64,000 nucleotides of DNA from an uncultured Pseudomonadota bacterium (GCA_903828595.1 CAIKMS010000019.1:27845-91844); one strand, 5' to 3'. Shown: positions 17,760-25,141, numbered from the stretch's first letter. Notes: a model not told the origin generated them from the sequence alone. A program made the numbers and translations.

Positions 17760-18097
17760 CAGGCCTAGGTTATTTTTTTATAACTTATTGTTTTTTATGA
17801 TTTAATATAAAAACGATGGTGACCAACCGGCGACCTGGGGTAGGCCATAACAGCTCTAAAGGCATGGACACTGACTCCAAACCGCCTGGAGACGGCAAGG
17901 TGCCGCCACGAGCGGCAAGAGCGCACCGCGCGAGGCTGACAGGCAGTCCGATCGGACGGCTTCTAGCTGACGACAGTCGAGCAGGCTTTGACGGTTTGCC
18001 TGCTGACCAAACCGGTAGGCGTCAGAATTCTGTCGCCCTCGTCGGCATTCGCCCGCCATTAATTCAATCAAAGTATTGATTTTAATGGTTTTAATTT
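17760..18097 (+). ncRNA. Candidate structured RNA or long leader between flgB and flgA
   Basis: Most of the 465-bp flgB-flgA gap holds no convincing gene. An AT-rich tract (about 17769-17815, with TATGAT and TAATATAA as possible -10s) is followed by about 240 bp of GC-rich sequence full of self-complementary stretches. These include GTCCGATCGGAC, CGGCA/TGCCG around an AGG loop, and GCAGGC/GCCTGC around an 11-base loop. It ends in a terminator-like hairpin at 18056-18097. It matches no RNA family I can name (6S, RNase P, SRP, tmRNA and c-di-GMP riboswitch features were looked for and not seen). Transcription and function are inference. Confidence 0.3.
18056..18097 (+). terminator. Terminator-like hairpin upstream of flgA
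   Basis: Arms CCATTAA (18056-18062) with AATCAA (18066-18071) pair with TTGATT (18076-18081) and TTAATGG (18082-18088), leaving a three-base bulge and an AGTA loop. The plus strand continues TTTTAATTT. The stem is AT-rich, but its length and T-rich tail fit a plus-strand intrinsic terminator lying just before the flgA sigma-54 promoter. Confidence 0.6.
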
Positions 18098-18119
18098 CAG
18101 GCTCTTAAGCCCCTTGCAA

Positions 18120-18135
18120 TGGCACGGAGTATGCA
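18120..18135 (+). promoter_or_regulatory. Sigma-54 promoter of flgA, very close to the start codon
   Basis: TGGCACGGAGTATGCA matches the -24 element perfectly and keeps the invariant GG-N10-GC spacing; the -12 is ATGCA instead of TTGCA. The -12 C is at 18134, so the start would be near 18146, only two bases before the flgA ATG. The flgA mRNA may therefore be leaderless. Confidence 0.75.
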
Positions 18136-18147
18136 CACAGATAAGCT

Positions 18148-18909
18148 ATGCCCGTGCATCGCTCCCCTGCTGCCGTTAATCCCGCCTGGCTGTTAAGCCT
18201 GACACTCGGGCTTTCATCACTATTTTTGCCCTCCTGGACCGGGTTTGCTGCCGATTTCGCCACCGGTAATGAGCCTATTGAACCGATCGCGCATATTGAA
18301 CAGGCGGCCAAGCAGACTGGTTTGGCGCAAATTGGCGGAACCGACCCCTCTACTCTGGAACCACAAGCTATTGATTCGCGCCTGCGATATCCGGCCTGCC
18401 ACGGGCCTCTTTCGGGTGCGCTGGCACCTGGCATGCGCACGCCGGCACGCATGACCGTGGAGGTGCGATGCGCCGAGCCGCGCTGGCGGATCTATGTGGG
18501 CCTGACGGTACATACCGTCGAGCACGTGGTAGTTACTACCCACCCACTCACCCGCCAGGCAGTGATCGGCCCGGACGATCTGGTCGTAGTCGAGCGTGAG
18601 GTTTCGCTCTTGCCCGGTGGATTTTACAGCAGCCCCGAGCCCCTCTACGGCACGCTAACCAGCCGGGTCATTGGTGCCGGGGAGATTTTGACCCCCAATC
18701 TCGTGCAAATCCCTCCGGTCATCAAACGTGGCCAACAGGTGACCGTGTTGGCTCGCCGGGGCTCTTTGGAGGTCCGTCAGTCCGGTACGGCCTTAGGGGA
18801 CGCCGGAATTTCCCAACGCGTCATGGTTCAGACCGGCTATAACGGCGGCGGCCGACCGGTCGAGGCCATTGTTCGGGCGCCGGATTTGGTTGAAGTGGCA
18901 TTACCGTGA
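18148..18909 (+). CDS. flgA: Flagellar P-ring assembly chaperone FlgA
   Basis: FlgA is a periplasmic chaperone for P-ring (FlgI) assembly. The 253-residue precursor has a Sec signal peptide (about 1-35, hydrophobic WLLSLTLGLSSLFL, cleavage near GFAAD). The C-terminal SAF-type domain starts near 120 with VVTTHPLTRQAVIGPDDLVV, followed by RVIGAGEILTPNLVQIPPVI and QVTVLARRGSLEVRQSGTAL, all typical. No Shine-Dalgarno is present before the ATG, which fits a near-leaderless mRNA from the sigma-54 promoter just upstream. It is divergent from flgB and heads the flgA-flgM-flgN group. Confidence 0.94.
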   Translation: MPVHRSPAAVNPAWLLSLTLGLSSLFLPSWTGFAADFATGNEPIEPIAHIEQAAKQTGLAQIGGTDPSTLEPQAIDSRLRYPACHGPLSGALAPGMRTPARMTVEVRCAEPRWRIYVGLTVHTVEHVVVTTHPLTRQAVIGPDDLVVVEREVSLLPGGFYSSPEPLYGTLTSRVIGAGEILTPNLVQIPPVIKRGQQVTVLARRGSLEVRQSGTALGDAGISQRVMVQTGYNGGGRPVEAIVRAPDLVEVALP

Positions 18910-19017
18910 CGCAGGTTAGGTAAATTGCCTCAAGTAACCGGAACCGCCGCCGATTCAGGGGCATCAGAGAGTTTCAGCGGTAACGCTAAATTTTCTTTGC
19001 CAGTTCACATATTGCGC

Positions 19018-19044
19018 TAAAGTTTTCCCGCAAGGGGGCGATAG
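19018..19044 (+). promoter_or_regulatory. Sigma-28 (FliA) promoter of flgM
   Basis: TAAA (19018-19021), a 15-base spacer and GGCGATAG (19037-19044) match the FliA consensus TAAA-N15-GCCGATAA at ten of twelve positions. It lies 34 bp upstream of flgM. FliA-driven flgM transcription is the usual feedback arrangement for this anti-sigma factor. Confidence 0.75.
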
Positions 19045-19078
19045 CCTAGGTAGAGCCGAGTGGCTTTGGAGAGATGAG

Positions 19079-19393
19079 ATGAGCAACACAATAGATGGCT
19101 TCAGCCCGTCGACCTCGTTGGTCACTGACAGTAGTCGCAGTGGCAGCATCAACCCATCCACAGCGGCGGCCAGTGCACCCGTAGCACCGCCCAGCGGTAA
19201 CGGCGCCGACACCGCCACCTTGTCGTCCGCTGCTCAGCAGTTGGCGAATTTGAGTGCGGCCGTCGATCGTAGCTCGGGACTTGATGGGACACGTATTGCG
19301 ACACTGCAGGCGGCGATCAACCGCGGCACGTATCAAGTGGATTCACAGAGCGTGGCCGCAAAGCTGCTGGCCACACAAAACGAACTTCAGTAA
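19079..19393 (+). CDS. flgM: Anti-sigma-28 factor FlgM
   Basis: FlgM binds FliA (sigma-28) and holds it inactive until the hook is finished, when FlgM is exported. The 104-residue product has a disordered Ser/Ala/Pro-rich N-terminal half and a C-terminal FlgM domain with IATLQAAINRGTYQVDSQSV and AAKLLATQNEL. An upstream ATG five bases earlier is closed at once by a stop; the ATG at 19079 has GGAGAG before it. It is 38 bp from flgN. Confidence 0.93.
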   Translation: MSNTIDGFSPSTSLVTDSSRSGSINPSTAAASAPVAPPSGNGADTATLSSAAQQLANLSAAVDRSSGLDGTRIATLQAAINRGTYQVDSQSVAAKLLATQNELQ

Positions 19394-19430
19394 ACCTCTT
19401 AAGAGGGTCTTTGAAAAACGGGAGGCGACC

Positions 19431-19925
19431 ATGGACGTTCAGTCGCTAAGACCGCTGGCCACCACACTGGATCAGCAGGTTCAAGCCTCCCTTGCCCTCA
19501 ATGAATTGTTAGGTCGCGAGAAAGCATTGCTCACCGGCACTGACGCCGGTGCGGTTGCGGACATTGCGGCCGAAAAAGCCGCCCTACTCGCAAGACTGGA
19601 AGGGCTCGAGTCCGAGCGCCGCCAAACACTCACGCGCTTGGGCCTGGGCGCCGACGCAAGTGACATAGACCGGCTGGTGAGTGGCAGCCACGACGCATTG
19701 ACTAAGCCTACGCTGACACACATTCAGGGGCAGTGGAAAACGCTGCTTGCGACGATGGAAAGTTGCCGGCAAGCCAATGAAGTCAATGGCGAGATTGTAG
19801 GCATCAAACAACGACAAATTCGCCAGCTACTGAACATGCTGCGCACTGGAAGACCCGATGATCTGACGTACGGGCCTAGTGGCCGTACGTCCAGCAGCCT
19901 AGCCCGCGGGCTAGCCAGAGCATGA
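19431..19925 (+). CDS. flgN: FlgN export chaperone for FlgK/FlgL
   Basis: FlgN is the cytoplasmic export chaperone for the hook-filament junction proteins. The 164-residue product is predicted helical, with heptads throughout (about 8-85 and 95-140) and a low-complexity Ser/Gly/Arg tail. Family sequence is weakly conserved, and the position directly after flgM supports the call. I chose the ATG at 19431 because GGAGG lies five bases before it and because upstream reading in the same frame overlaps flgM in a non-homologous frame. Confidence 0.86.
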   Translation: MDVQSLRPLATTLDQQVQASLALNELLGREKALLTGTDAGAVADIAAEKAALLARLEGLESERRQTLTRLGLGADASDIDRLVSGSHDALTKPTLTHIQGQWKTLLATMESCRQANEVNGEIVGIKQRQIRQLLNMLRTGRPDDLTYGPSGRTSSSLARGLARA

Positions 19926-19950
19926 AGATCATGCCAACGAGCACACCCTC

Positions 19951-20154
19951 ATGCTAGTTCTTAGTCGACGCGCAGATGAATCCATTCTGATCCAGCCGGC
20001 TGACGGTATTGATCAGCATATGACCCTGGCCGAGCTCTTTGCCGCCGGTCCGATTCAAATTACCCTGCTAGGCGGCACGGGCAAGCGCGTCAAAGTCGGT
20101 ATTGATGCCCCTGCGCAGCTGCAGATTCGCCGCAAAGACGAGCCGTCCGCTTAA
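19951..20154 (+). CDS. csrA: CsrA/RsmA-family RNA-binding protein with RsmN/RsmF-like insertion
   Basis: CsrA proteins are dimeric translational regulators that bind GGA motifs near ribosome-binding sites. This 67-residue member keeps strands 1-2 (MLVLSRRADESILIQ), strands 3-4 (PIQITLLGGTGKRVKVGIDA) and the last strand with the RNA-binding arginine region (QLQIRRKDE). About 18 residues (about 16-33, with MTLAELFAAG, likely a helix) are inserted between strands 2 and 3, and the C-terminal helix is very short. That topology recalls Pseudomonas RsmN/RsmF rather than standard CsrA. The gene lies 25 bp after flgN and has no clear Shine-Dalgarno. A regulatory role in flagellar expression is inferred from context. 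Confidence 0.85.
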   Translation: MLVLSRRADESILIQPADGIDQHMTLAELFAAGPIQITLLGGTGKRVKVGIDAPAQLQIRRKDEPSA

Positions 20155-20303
20155 AATCGGCGACTGGGTTCGGGTGTGGCGAAACCTTCTGATTATTAAC
20201 ATAATTACGCAATTCTCACGTCTTTAATTTGTAACATCCCTGCCCCGAGCATTCAGGCATACTTACCGTATTAGAACGGCTAGAAAGCCGCGTAGGGGAT
20301 GTC

Positions 20304-20579
20304 ATGGAACGCCGACTGCACACACGCCACCGTGCTCGTACCACGGTGTATGTTCAATTACCTGGAAAACGTGGCCGCCTTTGTCGCGCCCGGAACTTAA
20401 GCGCGAACGGCGTTTTTGTGGAGACCGAAAACCTCGGCCTGCACCAAGGCTCTGTGGTCGAGCTGGCTTTCGCCATTAACTTGGGCGCGATCACGAAGTT
20501 GCATCGCCGTACGGCCGTCGTGGCCCATGTCACTCGCGGCGGCACGGGCCTGCGTATGGAAAACTACGCCGGGCGGTAA
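20304..20579 (+). CDS. Single-domain PilZ protein
   Basis: This 91-residue protein is essentially one PilZ domain, a c-di-GMP receptor fold. The N-terminus has the arginine motif RRLHTRHR, and the second motif NLSANG (about 33-38) matches (D/N)xSxxG, so the known ligand-contact residues appear present. The ATG at 20304 has AGGGGA before it. It follows the csrA-like gene by 149 bp and ends 19 bp before a strong terminator, closing the flagellar block. Flagellar involvement is inferred from position only; no output domain is attached. Confidence 0.88.
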   Translation: MERRLHTRHRARTTVYVQLPGKRGRLCRARNLSANGVFVETENLGLHQGSVVELAFAINLGAITKLHRRTAVVAHVTRGGTGLRMENYAGR

Positions 20580-20598
20580 TCGTCCTCGTACGACGAGC

Positions 20599-20630
20599 AG
20601 AAGGCCCGCGTTCGCGGGCCTTCTCGTTTA
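20599..20630 (+). terminator. Intrinsic terminator after the PilZ gene
   Basis: Eleven-base arms AGAAGGCCCGC and GCGGGCCTTCT flank the loop GTTC, followed by CGTTTATG. This ends the flgA-side plus-strand group before yhhQ. Confidence 0.85.
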
Positions 20631-20645
20631 TGATTCCTTAGACGA

Positions 20646-20690
20646 TGCGCGCAGACGGTGAATTTATCCCCGTCCGGCGCGCTTTAAGCT
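20646..20690 (+). promoter_or_regulatory. Hairpin in the leader of the YhhQ-type gene
   Basis: GCGCGC plus GACGG pairs with CCGTC plus GCGCGC around a loop of about eleven bases (TGAATTTATCC). The pairing runs to within about 30 bases of the start codon, with the AAGGA ribosome-binding site just after it. Genes of this family can be controlled by preQ1 riboswitches, but I do not see a known preQ1 consensus, so this is only a candidate translational control element. Confidence 0.35.
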
Positions 20691-20707
20691 CAAAGGATCC
20701 AACCCCC

Positions 20708-21418
20708 ATGTCATCTACTGCTACCGGTCGTACGTTTCGCTATTACGACTTCATCATGGCGGCCTACGTTTGCATCGTCTTATGCGCGAACCTCATCGGC
20801 GCCGCCAAAATGTCGGTGCTGCACCTGCCAGTGATTGGCAGCGTGACCTATATGTCGGGTGTTCTGTTTTTCCCGATCAGTTATTTATTTGGCGACATAC
20901 TCACCGAGGTCTACGGCTATGCGCGTGACCGCCGTGTGGTTTGGGCAGGCTTTACAGCGCTGGCTTTTGCCTCGTTGATGTCCACCGTCATCATTAATCT
21001 GCCCGTTGCCCCGGGAGGGGATGCACAACAAAGCGCCTTAGTGACGATTTTTGGCAACACCCCACGTATTGCCCTAGGCTCCATGATCGCTTTTTTATGC
21101 GGCTCGTTCGTTAATAGCTACGTGGTAGCCCGGATGAAAGTCTGGACGGGTGGCCGCTGGTTATGGACCCGAATTGTAGGTTCTACGCTGTGCGGTGAAT
21201 TGGTGGATTCAACGCTGTTTTACGTCATCGCGTTTTACGGGTTATGGCCAAACTCGCAGTTACTGGAAGTGACCTTAGTCCAGTACTTTGCAAAGAGCCT
21301 GTGGGAGATCCTCGCCACACCGTTGACCTACCGTATCGTTGCGTTCTTAAAGCGTGTGGAAAACGAAGACTTCTACGACCACGATACCAACTTCACGCCC
21401 TTCTCCGTGCGGACCTGA
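20708..21418 (+). CDS. yhhQ: Queuosine precursor transporter, YhhQ/VUT family
   Basis: Inner-membrane protein that imports 7-deazaguanine queuosine precursors (YhhQ family, DUF165/VUT). The 236 residues include about six hydrophobic segments. Family sequence is seen in SGVLFFPISYLFGDILTEVY (about 50-70), VAPGGDAQQSALVTIFGNTP, the SFVNSYVVARMK segment and GELVDSTLFYVIAFYG. I chose the ATG at 20708 because AAGGA precedes it by ten bases; a longer frame from 20645 would run through the leader hairpin. It is a single-gene unit between the PilZ terminator and a convergent phosphodiesterase-family gene. Confidence 0.93.
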   Translation: MSSTATGRTFRYYDFIMAAYVCIVLCANLIGAAKMSVLHLPVIGSVTYMSGVLFFPISYLFGDILTEVYGYARDRRVVWAGFTALAFASLMSTVIINLPVAPGGDAQQSALVTIFGNTPRIALGSMIAFLCGSFVNSYVVARMKVWTGGRWLWTRIVGSTLCGELVDSTLFYVIAFYGLWPNSQLLEVTLVQYFAKSLWEILATPLTYRIVAFLKRVENEDFYDHDTNFTPFSVRT

Positions 21419-21440
21419 CAGGCGGTTAAGGCGAGGCAAC

Positions 21441-23273
21441 CTAAGGCTCGGCCTCGGGCAATCCTACCGTGCGGCCTGGGAACCCACCGGCCGTCACGTA
21501 GCGAACAGGGCCCACCCGTTGCTCCACTAATTGCGTGGCCAACCCCTGCGCCGAGACCGGCCCTTTAACGGTTTGGCGCGTCCATGAAACTTCCGAGCCA
21601 CCCTGCAGGCTCTCACTCAAGACCCGCGATTGAGCGTTTGACGCAAAAGCTTTCAAGTGAAGCAATGCTAAGACGGTGCGGGCGATATCCGCCGTTGAGG
21701 ACGGCGCAAAGTCCACGTAAGCCTGTTTGAAATCCGGTCCGACAGCCGCCTTGTAGACGGCGGTGTCGGCACGACTCAGCGAACCAAAGGCCCCTTGACC
21801 GGTTTGTAGCGAGGTATCAGCGACCAACGCACTACACAGCAAAACCGTGTCACAACCGGTTGTGAAGGAGCGAAAAGAGACCACGATATCCGGGCTGGGT
21901 AAGCGCCTGCTAGGGCCTAAACCCACGGCCGATAAAGGCAGCGTGCCCGGCACGGCACCAAAGCGATCGGCTAGGAAAATTCCGCTGACATAGTCTTGCG
22001 CCAGTAAGCTCTCAACGATCTTAGGCACCCACACCGTCGCCTTGGCGCTAGGCAGATAGATCAAGTCCGCACCACCATTTGCTGCGACGACCACCTCCGG
22101 GGCTTTCGCATCCTCACCTAACCAAGCACTACCCTCATCCGGGTGTTGACCTTTGTAAGGATCGACTAACGGGTAGCCCTCATCCGGCTCATGTACCGCC
22201 AAACCCAGGCTCTGCGCCAGATCCAACGCCAAAAATCCCGGCGGTAAATCGCCTTTCATAACGCCCTTATAGCGCCGCTGTGCCGAGGGACTGGTTTGGC
22301 TTTGATGACTGACCGTGGAAAACCCGTGGTCAGCCGTAATAATGATGTCGGTACTGGCGAGTAACTCCAGGGAGTCCAGGGATTCAAGTAACTCGCCCAA
22401 GGCACGATCGGCGTCGCGTAGTGCGGCCAACGCCGTAGGTCCGGTAATGCCCGGCTCTAATGAATGCGGACTGTCACCCTGATTTTGTTGACTACCCCCT
22501 GGATCACGGGACCAGTACATCAACAAAAACGGCGCGTGACGACTTTTAAGCTCAGGCAAGACGGCCCGCGTGGTGACGGCAGAAAACCAGGTTTGTTGAC
22601 CGCGGTTTATGGAACGTGTGCCGCGCTCGCGCACATCCCCGGCATCGGCATTATCAGCGCGACCCGGTGCCAGTGCTGACAGGCCCGATCGTTCCATTCG
22701 CCCTCGTAACGCAAGCGACACCGGGATGCCGCCATCGTGACCGGTGCGATCATCGATCAAAAGAGTCTGCGCACGCAGACGCGAGGGAACCTGCAAAGCC
22801 ACCGGTCCGTACTGACCTATCAAGGCGGCATTAAAACCGGCTTTTAACGCCGTGGAGACCACCGTTGCAGCGCCTAAAACCCCAGCGTAGCGATCATCCA
22901 AAGCCAATAGCGTAGGGTCGTCATCGAGGTCAGGTATCCAGGATCCCTCGTCACTTAGTAGCTTATCGATGCGCACGCGATCACCGAAGATCCCATGGGT
23001 CGACGGTGCCTGACCGGTAGCCAGGGCCGCGGCATTAACCGCAGTTAGCGTGGGAAATAGTGAATGAGCATTGGCAAAGCGCACGCCTTGGGCCGATAAA
23101 CGTGCCAGATTCGGTGCACTTTGAGGAGTAACCAGCTCCGAGCGCAAGCCGTGCGCCACAAACACCACCACATTGTGGGGTCGGCCAGTGATCGGCGGCG
23201 ATGCCGCAACCACGCCGGCTGCCAATACGCCCAGCGTGAGAGCCCAGAGCGTTCCTAGTAGATGCTGTTGCAT
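21441..23273 (-). CDS. Exported phosphodiesterase/nucleotide pyrophosphatase-family protein with altered metal ligand
   Basis: Member of the alkaline-phosphatase-superfamily type I phosphodiesterase/NPP group, 610 residues. A Sec signal peptide (about 1-24, ending VVAASP) sends it to the periplasm. Family motifs are visible: SLFPTLTAVNAAALATG (about 71-87, candidate nucleophile Thr78), an Asp/His region SRDPGGSQQNQGDSPHS and the ADHGFS metal motif. The first metal-ligand motif, usually (V/I)(A/D)DGLR, reads VAHGLR, so the aspartate (about residue 41) is a histidine. Activity may be changed or lost. It faces yhhQ convergently (22 bp). The substrate is unknown. Confidence 0.82.
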   Translation of the reverse strand: MQQHLLGTLWALTLGVLAAGVVAASPPITGRPHNVVVFVAHGLRSELVTPQSAPNLARLSAQGVRFANAHSLFPTLTAVNAAALATGQAPSTHGIFGDRVRIDKLLSDEGSWIPDLDDDPTLLALDDRYAGVLGAATVVSTALKAGFNAALIGQYGPVALQVPSRLRAQTLLIDDRTGHDGGIPVSLALRGRMERSGLSALAPGRADNADAGDVRERGTRSINRGQQTWFSAVTTRAVLPELKSRHAPFLLMYWSRDPGGSQQNQGDSPHSLEPGITGPTALAALRDADRALGELLESLDSLELLASTDIIITADHGFSTVSHQSQTSPSAQRRYKGVMKGDLPPGFLALDLAQSLGLAVHEPDEGYPLVDPYKGQHPDEGSAWLGEDAKAPEVVVAANGGADLIYLPSAKATVWVPKIVESLLAQDYVSGIFLADRFGAVPGTLPLSAVGLGPSRRLPSPDIVVSFRSFTTGCDTVLLCSALVADTSLQTGQGAFGSLSRADTAVYKAAVGPDFKQAYVDFAPSSTADIARTVLALLHLKAFASNAQSRVLSESLQGGSEVSWTRQTVKGPVSAQGLATQLVEQRVGPVRYVTAGGFPGRTVGLPEAEP

Positions 23274-23349
23274 GGTCTGCGCAGTATAGGCCGGGCACGT
23301 GGGGCTAAACAGGGATGCCCATCACGTCTGACGAGTGCGCCAACCTATC

Positions 23350-23375
23350 GTGGGTGATGTTGAGTCACCACCCAC
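23350..23375. repeat. Inverted repeat after the Kelch-like gene
   Basis: Arms GTGGGTG and CACCCAC (seven pairs) enclose a 12-base loop, 13 bases downstream of the Kelch-like gene stop on the minus strand. No T-run follows, so terminator function is uncertain. Confidence 0.35.
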
Positions 23376-23387
23376 AGGAGCCGAGGG

Positions 23388-24854
23388 TTACGGGGTAACC
23401 GCCACCTTCCAAAGATCGTTCAGATCACCCAGCACTGCGTTGGAGTCGTAACCGGCACCACCAAAAACCCAGAGGTTATTGCTGGCATCGATATGCAGGA
23501 CGGTGCTGTATCGGGCACCCGGTGAGTTCGTGGTAGCTCCGGCAGCCCCTAAGGTGGGGTAGTTACCCAGACCGTTAACGAGTGCTGATCCGCTCAGATA
23601 CTGCCATTGACCGGTGCTTGGACTAAATTCCCAAAGGTCATTCAAATACCCCTGCGTGCCGGCACCATCGTAGCCCTGACCACCGAATAACCAAAAGTTA
23701 CCCGTTGAATCCGCCGTTGCCGCAGAACCGGCCCGTCCGCCCGGCGCGTTGTTGGCCGAAAAACTGGCCTGGGTGGAGTAGTTACCACCCACGTTAACAA
23801 TGTTACTACCCGACACCCAAGTCCATTGGTTGGTGGAGGGAACGTACTTCCATACGTCATTCAAATAGCCGTTGCTAGTGTTCGAGTCAAAACCGTTGCC
23901 GCCGAACAGCCAAAGATTCCCTGTCTTGTCGATCCAACCACTAGCCGCCTGACGAGAGCCCGGGAAGTTCGTAGCGGCCGCTGTACCTGCAGTGCCATAA
24001 GTCGGATAGGCATTCGCCAAAACCGTTCCGGTAGAAGACAAGGTGGCCGTCACGAAGGTCCACAGCCCCGTGGTGGGGTTGTATTTCCACAAGTCATTTA
24101 ACAAGCCGTTGTTGCCGACCGAGTCGTAACCGCCGCCGCCAAACAGCCAGAAATTACCGGTAGCATCCAGCCAGGCCACTGAACCGTCACGCGCTCCGGG
24201 AACTAATTGACTGGCTGGCACTCCGGTAGCGGCCGCGTAGACGCCCTTAGCGTTAGCCGTCATCGAACCGCTCACCCAGGTCCAAAGGCCCGTGCTCGGT
24301 GAGAACTCCCACAAATCGTTCAAGTCACCTTGCAGACCGTTGGCATCCACGCCGATGCCACCAAACAGCCAAAGATTGCCGGTTGAGTCCAACCAGGTCG
24401 CCGCCGCTGAGCGCGCACCGGGCGTAGTGGCAGGTGTTGCTGCACCGACGCCCACCGGTGTGTTGAGGAGGTTGTAGACACCCGGGGCGTTGATCGTCGT
24501 GCTACCGCTAACAAACTTCCACGAGCCGCCCGTGTACTCCCAAAGGTCATTCAGGTTGCCCACAGCACCCGACACGTCGTAGCCCACGCCACCCATGACC
24601 CAGAGGTTGCCTTGCGTATCCATCCAGCTGGCGGCACCGTCTCGACCACCGGGCGTCAACAATCCGGGAGTGGCGCTGTTGTACACGCCTGAACGACCCA
24701 CAAGATTGGTACCACCGACCCAGGCCCAAGGTATGGAGCCTTGCGGCGTGACCACCGTCTGGCCCACGACAGGGTTACTGTGATGACATCCACCCAGCGC
24801 AAGCGCCGTCGCACAAACAGCAAGCAGACTCCAGACGCGGGAAGCATTCTTCAT
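23388..24854 (-). CDS. Kelch-like beta-propeller lipoprotein (six repeats)
   Basis: This 488-residue precursor has a signal peptide with lipobox LALGGC (about 18-23), so it is probably membrane-anchored in the periplasm or outer membrane. The mature protein is six tandem repeats of about 65-75 residues. Each has a GxR-S/D-x-A segment, a GNLWLFGG(x)GYDS motif and an LNDLW(E/K) motif followed by a TGLW-type strand. This is the pattern of galactose-oxidase/Kelch-like propellers, and six repeats would close one propeller. I chose the ATG at 24854 for the compact signal peptide. No catalytic or ligand-binding function can be assigned. It is in its own transcription unit, flanked by gaps of about 110 and 290 bp. 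Confidence 0.82.
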   Translation of the reverse strand: MKNASRVWSLLAVCATALALGGCHHSNPVVGQTVVTPQGSIPWAWVGGTNLVGRSGVYNSATPGLLTPGGRDGAASWMDTQGNLWVMGGVGYDVSGAVGNLNDLWEYTGGSWKFVSGSTTINAPGVYNLLNTPVGVGAATPATTPGARSAAATWLDSTGNLWLFGGIGVDANGLQGDLNDLWEFSPSTGLWTWVSGSMTANAKGVYAAATGVPASQLVPGARDGSVAWLDATGNFWLFGGGGYDSVGNNGLLNDLWKYNPTTGLWTFVTATLSSTGTVLANAYPTYGTAGTAAATNFPGSRQAASGWIDKTGNLWLFGGNGFDSNTSNGYLNDVWKYVPSTNQWTWVSGSNIVNVGGNYSTQASFSANNAPGGRAGSAATADSTGNFWLFGGQGYDGAGTQGYLNDLWEFSPSTGQWQYLSGSALVNGLGNYPTLGAAGATTNSPGARYSTVLHIDASNNLWVFGGAGYDSNAVLGDLNDLWKVAVTP

Positions 24855-25141
24855 GAAAGGCACTCGTTGAATAATCAAACAAAAATCATAGGTTTAAAGT
24901 CGCCAGCAATACGGTGCCGTATTACCCTTGGTACTGACTCACAAAGTGCCAAGAAGTTCCCGACCTGACACCCCTTAAAGCCAGCGACATGGCGTCAGCC
25001 ACTCGCCTCAATCACCTTTTGGGGATGGCCGCACACAGGCGCCTAACGTCTTGAAACAATGGCGAATCATAGCGAGTTCTGGCTCTACCGGGTCGATTAT
25101 TTTATCCACGTGACCCGCGCCACCGACAGGATCGTGGGCTC

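Noticed and set aside
17816..18079. 87-codon plus-strand reading frame in the flgB-flgA gap
   Set aside because: No ribosome-binding site, no recognisable domain, a composition rich in Arg/Pro/Gly as expected from random GC-rich DNA, and it coincides with hairpin-rich sequence better read as RNA.
17816..18110. c-di-GMP riboswitch (GEMM) in the flgA leader
   Set aside because: The conserved core sequences and tetraloop-receptor pattern of GEMM RNAs were not found on either strand.
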